From positions 1,668,573 to 1,732,572 of the forward strand of contig CM066297.1 in NCBI GenBank assembly GCA_033816765.1: a stretch of DNA of 64,000 bases, given 5' to 3'. The translations under genes and the position numbers were made by a program. The notes below the pieces were generated by a model. That model did no database searches. It was not told the DNA's origin and worked only from the letters and a program-made list of their open reading frames with translations. This DNA is from Nothopassalora personata. Its lineage: Eukaryota > Ascomycota > Dothideomycetes > Mycosphaerellales > Mycosphaerellaceae. Below are positions 54,163 through 64,000 of this stretch, in pieces. Each line of letters opens with the position of its first letter. Position 1 is the first letter of the stretch.

Positions 54163-57100
54163 CTCCTACTTATCTTATATGGGAGGTCACAGTCTACTCT
54201 TCTCCTGTTAGTAGTATTTAGATCTCTATAACAGGCTGAGCTAGCTTACAAACCTCTAGAAGTGTAGACTAGTCTTTAGCTTTATAAACCTATCTACAAC
54301 TATCTTAGATGTTAGGGTGTACTTAATAGTAATAAGCCTTCTCTACTAAAGTTTCCTAACAGCATTGTAGGCAATGTTAATGTGCTTTAACTTATTATAA
54401 ACATGTGCATCCCTTACTAGGGTAAGGGCAGCTTAGTTGTTACCTCTTAGTTAGACTAGTCTTAAGCTTAATATAGTCTCCTAGTTTCTAGTAATCCTTA
54501 GTTAATAGGAACAGTCTCCTACTAACTCTAGATAGTCTATCTCCCTTAGTAGTAAAGCTAGGAATTAGGATTGCTTTGCACATACATTCATAGCCATGTA
54601 TTTAGCTTCTATTGTGGATGTTGCTATAGACTTTTGCTTCTTGCTTATCTAGGAGACTAGTGCCCTATAGAGGAAGAAGACATACCTAAGGATAGAGACT
54701 CTGTCTGCTTTGTCTATTGTATAATTAGAGTTATAGTATCTAACTAGGCATCCTTCTCTATGCCTAGAGAAGACAAGGCTAAGATTAGGATATAACCTTA
54801 GATATCTTATAATCTTCTTTAAAGCCTTTATATGGTAGGCGGATAGGTCACTTACAAATGAGCTTATCCTTCCTAGGGCAAAAGCAATGTCTAGCCTTGT
54901 AATTGTTGCTAGCTATATCTATATACTATTGATACTCTAGTACTCTGCCTTGTTATACCTCTTATCTATGTGGCTTGAAGGTTTAAGAGCCTTATAGCTA
55001 TCTATAGGTGAGTGTGTAGGTGCTGCCTTCTTATAGTTTATCCCTATCTTAGCAAGGTTGTCCCTAACAAAGTGTCCCTAGTTAAGTTTTAGGATTCCTC
55101 TCCTCCTGTCCCTTGTAACTCTTATACTAAGGATCTTTTTAGGTTTACTAAGATCTTTAATCTTAAAGACTTTACTAAGTTCTCTTTTAAACTAGAGAAC
55201 ATCCGTTAACTTTAGTGCAGCAATTGGAATGTTATCTACATGTGTAAGAATTATAATCTCTTTTTCCTTATAAATGAGTAGGTATAGATCCACCTCTAAC
55301 TATGTGAATCTAATCTCTCTAAGCTTTGACACATAGAGTTGATTCTAATCTCTAGCTGCTTACTTAAGTCTATATAAGCTTTTAAGGATCTTAAACACTA
55401 TGTTTAGTAGAAGCTTAACTCCTAGTAGTAGTAACATAAAGATGTCTTTATAGAGGGTGCTTTCTATAAACGCATTGTTTATATCTACTTAGTGAAGATA
55501 GAGATCCTTCTTGTATACAATAGCTATAAATACCCTAAGGGTGTCCTATCTAACTATAGGCGCAAATGTCTCTATAAAGTTAATACTAAACTTCTATAAA
55601 AAGCCCCTTACAACTAGCCTAGCCTTGAACTTTTTAATGGCTCTACTAATGCTTCTTTTAACATTAAAGACCTATCTTAACGTAACTAAGTTTGCTCCTT
55701 CTAGTAGAACAGCATTCTCCTAGGTGTTGTTGCTCTATAGAGCATCTAGCTCCTTCTAGATTGCTTCCTTCTAAAGGTGTCCCTATTTCTTGTTATTTAT
55801 AGCATCCTTATAGGACTTTAGAATTAGGATCTCTTACTTATATACAATGACTTCTACAGTTGCTGTAAAGGCTATCTCCTTAACTTCTTCTAGGAATTCA
55901 CTATCCTATAGTACTATATCATCTACTAATTGCATAGCTACAAAGAAAGCTTAGTAGTAAGTAGCAAGGTTCTCTAAGAGGTCCATTGCTTCTCCTACTT
56001 TAGTAGCTAGTTTAGGTACAGGGACTATAGATCTTAGGGCTTTCTGTTTCCATTTATAGCCCTTAACATTATAGTTAGCCCTCCTCTTACTAAGGGATGA
56101 TCTAAGAGTAGTCACTTGTGTCCTAGTAACATCCTTTTCCTAGGGATCTAGTAAGCTTATCTTAATTGGCTTATCAATTTTCTGAAATTCCCCTACATTC
56201 TTTAGAGGCTAGGGAAGTTGCATAAACAGCTTTCTTAGTTAGGCTATTACTAGGCTCTAAATGATTGAATGGTAAATAGGTTGCTCTAAGGATATGTCCT
56301 TCCTTAGCCTTCCTAAGGGTCTCCTAGCTAGTGCATTACTTAATAGATTCAATTTTGTAACATTGAGATCTATATTACCTCTAGGTTAGTCCTTAAAGAA
56401 GTCTACATATGTATGTTGTTTAACAGCTTTTATGTCTAGTTCCTAAAAGAGCTAGGCCTTAGCTATGTTTTTAACGTATCTAACAAACACTGCTTCTTTA
56501 CCTCTATTTATCAGTTTATCACTTCTTGCCTATTAAGGCTAGGATCTTGTGTCTATGTAGATAATAGCTTTGCATCCCTAAACCTTTAAATAGTTAATAG
56601 TTAGCTTAATACCATTAAAGGCTTTATCTAGTAAAACCTTAAACCTATTATAGTCTAGACTATTTAGTAGTTTGTTCCTTATGTAGGTTTAGGCTTCTAG
56701 TGCTTTAGGCTAGAATTCAATTAGCATCTTAGCCTCTTTAAGTATTGCCCTTATAGAGTCTTCTAAGGTTTGTATTAACCTTTTAACTAGTCCATTTTAG
56801 AGCGAGTTGTATGCCTTAGTATGCTCTAGCCTAATTCCTAAATCCTTCTCCTACTACTTAACTAATGCAATAAGTTCCCTTACATTGTTAAGCCTAACTG
56901 CTTTCAACTATGCTAATAATTTCCTCTCTGCCTTAATCTTCTAGTTCTAGAGAGCAACTAGAGCATCTTCTCTTTTCTTAAGAGGACAGGTCCACTTCTT
57001 TCTAGAGAAGTTGTTAACAATCTTAAGCTAGTATTTAAACCCTAGCCTTAATGTTAGTAGTAGACTATATATGTTAATAGATACAAGGGCAAGTCTTTTA

Positions 57101-59252
57101 GGTCTTCTCTTAGTAACTTTGCCTTTGTACTTCTTTATCTTTACTATTAAACACACTCTACACTAGTAGAAGCTATCCCTAGGAATAGGAATAGGTTCTT
57201 TTAAGTCTGTTACCTTATAAAGATCCTAGAGCAAGTTCTTCCTAAAGTGTGCAAATCTTCTATGCTAAAGCTCCTACTGTTTTAGGTTAGTCTCTGATTT
57301 AGCAGTTATAAAGGCATTCTCTATTAGTAGTGCACATAATAAGTAATGTGCCTTTTCTTACAGTAGAGGAGAAATCTCATTAATGAATAGAACCCCCTAA
57401 TAAGCCTTGTCTAGATAACAGTTTAGCTAGAGGGGGATACAAGAGAAAATAAAGGAGGTTGTACACTAAACTGCTTACTAAACTAGTTCTAAGAAACTAG
57501 GTTTACTCCTAGCTTAGGTATAAGTAGAACATCTTCTAAAACAACTTTCCTACTAGATCTCCTACTTATCTCTACAGTCCTAATATAAGTGGCTAACAAA
57601 TGCCCACCTCCCACTTTAATCCATTTCTTCTTTGTTAAGGGAAGTTATAGATCTAAAGAGGCAGCTCTAATTAGTTATATGGGATAAAGCATAAGAATCA
57701 AGTAACTACTCTAATAAGGGGAACTTGCCTTAGACTTCTACAGTTAAGTAAGCTACTTTATTATACTTATTATTATTAGACATTGTCTTCTAGGATAAGT
57801 TGTATAAGTTAGGTAGCTCTTAGGTAGAGAAACCTTTCCTAGTCTTCCTTGTTTTAGAGGAAGGAGACTAGGCCTGGTTTTTCTAGAGTGACAGCATGTT
57901 AGAGCTAAGTTTCTTTACTATTCTCTTAAGTTCCTCTATAGAGGACTTCTCTCTTAGTGTTCTTCTTAAAGATAGTAGTAGAGATCTTCTCTTCTTAACA
58001 TGTGTTACATTCTAGGAGGATGGTAATCTAAGGACCTTCTTTGCCTTAGAGAGACTAGGGCAGTCCTTAATAAGATGGTCCTTCTTATAGAGAAGGCAGG
58101 AAAGTAATCTTGCCTAACCTAAGGGCCTAACCTAGGTGGCTGCTATACTATACTTAGCCTTAGAGGGATTCAATCTAGCCTCTTGAGCCTTAAGGATCTT
58201 TAAGGTCCTTTTATGATCTATCTTTAGCTAAGCTATAATAGTATCCCTAGCTATATAGTAGTTAGGTAGCAGTGAGCTTAAAAGCTAGGTCATTCTTACA
58301 TTAGCTTTCCTATAGTGCTAGCCCTCTAGGTTAACATTAGCAATCCTCCTTCTAAGAGACACTAGGTGTGCCTATGTAGATCTAATAGTGAACTCTTTAC
58401 TTATCTCAAAGTTTACAAACTGTTTTGTGAGCTTATGTGCATAGGTTAGTAACACCTAGCTATACTTATTCTAGAGATACACCTATATCTTAGCAGCTTT
58501 TCTAGATTCGCAAGAGCCCTTAAGCTTAAATTTATCTTCTTCTATAATCCTACTTAGGATACTAAAGTTGCAAGCTGCATTTTGTTTTGTCTATGTTAGT
58601 ACATTAAGGATCTCTTTAATCTTAGTCTCTTCCTAGAGTCTTAGGTTCTTGCCCTTAATGTTGTTAAATAACACTTCTAACAGGTCATTAATTGTAAAGA
58701 ATGCTAACTAGCTCTCTATCTTGTATCTTTGAAGGTTGAACTATCTCTTCTAGTTGTCTCTCCTAAGAATTGGGATTTTGTTCCCCTTCTCTTCTCCTTT
58801 CTCTTAGTGTAAATCTATAATAAATTAAATGTAATGAAACAAGGTGTATATGCTTTAAAGTGGCTTAGGTCCTGCTAAGGCTTTTAGTGTAGAATAGTAG
58901 GTGTAGATACTAAGGCCTACTTAGTAGGGTAAAGAAAGAGCGGTGTAGTCTCGGAGCTAGGACATAGGTCTGTCTCTCCTAGTAGAGTTCCAAATGACTT
59001 ACTTAAAGTCCTTCTTGATAGTATCTCGATGCAGTTCTGCCTACAGAGTGTCTTCAAGGTATTGGCTTATAGTAAGCCGTATAGAGTCCTTTTCTAGATT
59101 ACCTATTACTTAGTATTAAACCAAGCTCCCTAATAGGATAGATAGGGTAGACTTCTGCTTCCTAGATGTTTTCTGCTATAATAGCAAGGGATACAAGTAA
59201 CCTGTACTAATATAGGTTGCTCTTACTCCTGCACAAACCCGGGCTTATAACC

Positions 59253-59499
59253 TATTAAGTTAAGACCTAATAGGATACGTGGTTGGCAGCGGAGTGGAGT
59301 AAGAGATTAATCTTCAACTGGCTAATAGCTATAGGGCATGCAGCAATATATTAGGAACCAATGTGTTGATTGTGTTAGATGTCTATCTAAGCTAAAGGGG
59401 AGAGAAGGTGTCTTCCGATAAGCTAAGTCATCGTGGATGCCTTAGGCTATTAGATCACAACCTAACTGTTAGCTCCCCCTAAGATGCTACATCTTAACA
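59253..59499 (-). repeat. Copia-3 LTR (5' in element sense)
   Basis: 247 bp, differing from the other LTR at a few positions that are mostly RIP-type transitions (for example tattaag against tgttaag at the first bases). Confidence 0.9.
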
Positions 59500-62400
59500 T
59501 TAAGCATGCTATAAAGAGCGTCTTTAGTGTCTCTAATAAGATTGCTACTGCCGTTCGTGTTATTTAGCATTTAACCTAGAAGACATCTACTACCAAATAT
59601 GCTACTAAATTCTAGGAATACGCGTAACTTACCGATTAGGACGACGAAGCACTTTAAGTTATATACCGAAGAGGACTAAAGGAGCATGTTAAGGACGAGT
59701 TAATAAGAGACGGTCGGAAGATCGATAGCTTAGGCGACCTCGTTAGAGTTACGATTAATCTTAACGATAAGCTCTACGAGAGAGCTATATAACGACGATA
59801 CAACTCTAAGGTATCCGGAAAGGCTAGATATACACTAGGCTACGACGACCGTAATAGAGGCTTCTACGACAACTATAATAATAAGCCTAGGGATAAACCG
59901 TACTACGGACTATAGCTAATAGAGCTCGACGTTACCGAGAAAGGTCGTAAGATTAGGAATAGTAACGGGAATAGAGCATCCCGGAGTTCTAAAGAAACAC
60001 AAACTTACTACGGATGTAGTAAACCTAGCTACCTAGTAAGGGACTACCGCGGTAAGAATATAGTACGCCGCGAACAGTTTAACATAATGCAATCCCGAAC
60101 TAGTAAATCTAAGAGTAGCGTTAGATCTCGAGGAGATACCGACTATACTCGGAGAGTAGGGGAGAGAGCTAGTAATAGAAGCACGACGCCTCTCCTAGAC
60201 CCCTTAGAAGGACGAGGAGGATACTATAGGCAGCAAATAGTAGTTATTCTATTTAATACGAAGAACTAACTACGACAGTTTAACATAATAATACGAAGAG
60301 TCGACTACGAGATTGAATCCGAATCTTAAAATGGTTATAGAAGCCTTCATTAGCGATTCTATTACTAAGACTCGTGTTAAGTTCACTACGCCGCGAAGTT
60401 AGGCGTAGGGTATTAGCCTTAGTAACTAAGAGGAACCCTAGGAGCAACGCATAGGTAAAACGCTACGCTCCGAGAAGTAGATATCGACGAATCCTACTTT
60501 AATAACGATAGAAGCGATAAGGAAAACCAGGACCTAGGATAGAACGGATTATAGTTACCGGAACTATAGAAAGAAAGTTAAGAAACCACCGGGCTAGATA
60601 CTATCGAAGAAGATTAGGATCCGGAAGAATTAAGCGAAGAAGATTCCTCCGAAGGAGAAGAGAGCGACACTAACGACGATAACGAATAACTAACCTTTAC
60701 GATTAATGCACCTAAGAAATTATATAACATAATCGTACACCTATAAAGAAGGCACGAGGAATTCCTACCTAAGATAGGCGGACGAAGGATGCTATACTCT
60801 ATTAAATTTAATAAGACACTCGACACCCTACGAGGCATAGCCTAGAGATACCTACTTATAGAAACAACCGAGAATCTAGTAACCGCTATTATAGAACGAC
60901 CGCCGATAGGGAGCCGGATAATAGGAACCGGATATCTTATACCGTTAGGAACATTTATATCGAATAAATTACGTAACGTAGTACAACACGTACGCGCACT
61001 CTACTTAGAAACGTAGAAGATCTAGGAACGTTACCGAATATAGGTGTAGATATAGAAAGGCTCGCGCTAGGTTTAAGCGGAGGCCTCGAGACACGAAGCA
61101 CGACGTTCTATATACGAACAGGGAAAAGGATTAACTCCCTAGGAATAAGCGACCGAAGGGAGTTATATAACATAGAAAAGGCTTAAGCATTACTAACGAT
61201 AACAGTGTTTTGAAGTAAGATTATCGTTAACGGGTATAAGATAGATACTATAATAGATTCCGGAGCAAGCGGGAACTTTACCTCCGAATTATTTATTATA
61301 AGACATAGGATTGCTACCTATAAGAAGAAAGAGGGTTATAAATTAATCGCGGTAGACGGATTATCCTTACCTAGTATAGAGCGCGAGACGATACCGCTAT
61401 CACTTGCTATCTAACGGCACTACGAGGAGATTATCTTAGATATTACTAACATAGCTAGTTATAACATCGTACTAGGTATGCCTTAGTTAAGAAAGCATAA
61501 TCTAGTAATCGACTAGAGAAGAGGAGTACTTACATTTAGGGAATGCGACTACGTTATCGACATTTAGCCTACGTAGCGGTAGCGTTCGCTAGTAGATAAG
61601 GTAAAGAGACAGCTAAATAGGATATAGCTTACGCCGAATAGAAGGATAGAAGAACTACCTTCGACCGGGATAGACACTAGCGTAGGGCCGCCGGGTTACG
61701 AAGTTACTAGAAGTAATAGAAGTAACGCACTATCGAAGAATACTAACATCTTAGAGTTAAGTATTCCTAAGGAGTATCGTAAGTAGTCGCGACTCTTTAA
61801 AGAGGAAAGAGGTAAGGATGCCTTACCTAAGCACTAACTATAGGATTATAAGATAAACATTTAGCTAGGGAAAGAGCCTCTATAGGGACCCCTATATTAA
61901 ATGTCTAAGAAAGAGCTATAGACCCTACGAGAATAGCTAAAGGAGAAGCTAGCTAAAGGATAGATAAGAAAATCTACCTTAAGTGTAGGAACTCTATATA
62001 TGTTCGTTCTAAAAGTAAACGGGAAGTTACGACTCGTACAAGACTATAGGAAGCTAAACGAGATTACGATTAAGAACCGATACCCGCTACCTAACATCGA
62101 AGAAGCGCAAGATAGATTAACCGGATTAGACTAGTACACGAAGATTAACCTACGAGATGCCTTCTACGCTATATGGATAGTAGAAGGAGAAGAATAGAAA
62201 ACCGCTTTTAGAACAAGATACGGACTTTACGAATTCTCAGTTATGCTAATAGGATTAACTAACGCACCCGCATCCTGTTAGGACCTTGTTAACGAAACAC
62301 TAAGAGACCTACTCGACGTATGCGTTATCGCTTATATAGACGACATATTAGTCTATACGAAAGGATCCCTTTAGAACTAAAAACAGTTAAGGACGTACAA

Positions 62401-64000
62401 TTATTCCTTAGACTAGCGAACTACAACCGGAAATTCATTAAGGACTACGTAAAAAACAGCAGCACTAATAACGATGCTTACGAGAAAAGACGTTACCTAG
62501 AAATGGGGAAAGGGACAGATTAAAGCATTTGAGAAACTTAAGGAACAATGCGCTTTAGCCCCTACGCTTCGACTATTTAATAGTAGTAAGGAAGTCTACA
62601 TCGAGACCGATGCGTCTAATATAGCAATAGGCGCGTGTCTAATATAGACACACGACGGGTAGAGACACCTAGTAGCCTATTACTCCCGGAAAATAACTAT
62701 AGCGGAACAGAACTACGACATCTATGATAAAGAGCTTCTAGCTATTGTTGCTACTATATAACATTAGAGAGTATATGTCGAGGGCCTACCGAAGTTAACG
62801 ATTCTTTCTAACTATAAGAATCTTACGTACTTCACGACGACGAAAGAACTTACCCGAAGGCAAGCCCGCTAGTCGGAGTTACTAGGACAGTATAAGTTCG
62901 AAATTAAATATACTCTAGGACGAGAGAATAGCCGTGCCGACGCGCTAAGCTGAAGAAGCGACTACATAGAAGGAAAAAAACCAGTGCAACATAAAGTACT
63001 AAAAACGAACCCCGACGGAAGTCTTAGTACTAACATAAGAGAATTTAATAGCATCGTACGGATATTAGGCGATAGGGACGAACAATTCCCTATATCGCAA
63101 GGAAAATACTAGGTACTAAAGGATCGAGAAGAAGAATGTATACGACAACATTACGACGGACTAACCTATAGACACCCTAGAACTTTAAAGACAATAGACC
63201 TAATATAACGTAGCTTCTTATTCCTATAGATAAGACTTAAGGTATTACGCTACATTAAACAATACGTACACTACTAACGAAACAAGGCTACGAGACATGC
63301 AAAATACGGTTATCTATAGTTTAGGACACTACCAACGAAACCATAGGACGAAGTTATAATAGACTTTATTACGAAACTCCTACCGTTAAGAGATTAAGTT
63401 ACGAAACAACTATACAACATAATACTAGTTATGGTTAATAGACTTACGAAATACGTACACTTCATTCCTATATCGGAAACGTACAATGTAGAGTAGCTCG
63501 GATACCTCGTACTAGATAGACTTATCCAATACCACGGATTCCCTTAAGCATTTATAACGGACAGAGATAAGCTATTTACATTAAATTACTAGAAGACGCT
63601 TATAGGAACGATCGGAATCAAACATAAGCTGTTAATAGCATATTATCCGGAAATAGACGGACAAACCAAAAGGATAAATTAAACGCTAGAACAATACCTA
63701 CGACACTACATTAATTATGCACAAGACAACTAGGTTTCATTACTACTAATAGCGTAGATTGTACTAAACAACTACAAATTAGAGACAATTTTAACGACGC
63801 TATTCTATGCGAACTTTAGAAAAGATCCTAACCTATTTAGAATACCTAGATCTTACCTATAGGCCGAAAGAGCAATCGTGACAACGGATACTCTTAAGGA
63901 AGTGCATAAAGAAACACGTAAGGCGATCGAAGATGCATAATAAAAACTGTCTTAATAACGGTAGGACACAAGAAAAATGGCACCTCTACTAAAAGAGGGG

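Larger units (their letters stand above)
53916..59499 (-). mobile_element. Ty1/copia element 3, RIP-degraded
   Basis: 247-bp LTRs (53916-54162, 59253-59499), target duplication TTAAG (53911-53915, 59500-59504). Coding on the minus strand: directly inside the right LTR the minus strand reads GGTTATAAGCCC, a half initiator-tRNA primer site with one G-to-A change. RNase H motif STIEAKYMAMN (about 54600-54650); RT HVDNIPIAA (about 55205-55240, YVDD altered to VDN); integrase region about 56.3-57.4 kb. It interrupts gag of copy 3; the flanks rejoin to match copy 1 near 40865. Confidence 0.9.
52931..64000 (+). mobile_element. Ty3/gypsy family copy 3, RIP-degraded, runs off right edge
   Basis: Plus-strand element: 5' LTR 52931-53537; Gag (53.55-53.9 and 59.5-60.9 kb) with the same ruined zinc knuckle as copy 1 near 60005-60060; protease DSGASGNFTSELF (about 61255-61300); RT with an active-site region near 62330-62350; RNase H ETDASNIAIGA near 62600; integrase from about 63.1 kb to the edge. 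A deletion of roughly 200 bp lies near 62370 compared with copies 1 and 2. Interrupted by copia-3 and, inside the LTR, a MITE-like piece. The 3' LTR is outside the window. Confidence 0.83.

Overview
The window looks like a chromosome segment from a filamentous ascomycete, most likely a dothideomycete. This is inferred from intron style (GTATGT donors, introns of about 50 nt), gene content and RIP-type mutation of repeats; no marker fixes the species. It has a gene-bearing left part (1 to about 17.4 kb) and a long repeat block (about 17.6 to 64 kb) built almost entirely of nested retrotransposons.

Left part. The N-terminal half of a phosphatidylinositol 4-kinase STT4 gene runs off the left edge on the minus strand. 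It is divergent from RRP9 (U3 snoRNP WD40 protein, 2749-4524). A glutathione S-transferase gene follows (5000-5806), then a tRNA-Glu(CTC) gene on the minus strand with two introns: a normal 23-nt anticodon-loop intron and a 57-nt intron in the T arm with complete spliceosomal signals. Then come a possible cysteine-rich secreted protein and a small RING-finger family: one intact gene (14433-15822) and two decayed relatives. A young Ty1/copia element lacking its reverse transcriptase (8929-12958) sits between the two relics. PRE1 (proteasome beta-4, minus, 16669-17381), whose start codon is split by an intron, closes the gene-bearing part.

Repeat block. From about 17.6 kb the sequence is saturated with TA, TAG and TAA while CG is kept, as expected from RIP acting at CpA. 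I see four copies of one Ty3/gypsy family: copy 1 minus (20315-42454), copy 2 minus (42759-50005), copy 4 fragment minus (50006-52930), and copy 3 plus (52931 to the right edge). Nested in them are an intact, unmutated chromovirus (22028-29336), two RIP-damaged copia elements (30527-37708 plus strand, 53916-59499 minus strand), solo LTRs (45216-45421, 50278-50594), a SINE/LINE-like insertion with a 13-bp target duplication (41392-42157) and a MITE-like piece (53306-53502). Most boundaries are confirmed by matching target-site duplications. The flanks of copies 1 and 3 show that part of the block is a large inverted duplication centred on copy 2.

Most noteworthy are the T-arm intron in tRNA-Glu, a conserved opposite-strand ORF at the 3' end of the RIP-damaged gypsy family, the inverted duplication, a gag-pol -1 frameshift heptamer in the intact chromovirus, and fold-back (self-priming) primer sites in both gypsy families. 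Everything was read by eye; identities quoted as close are not computed.
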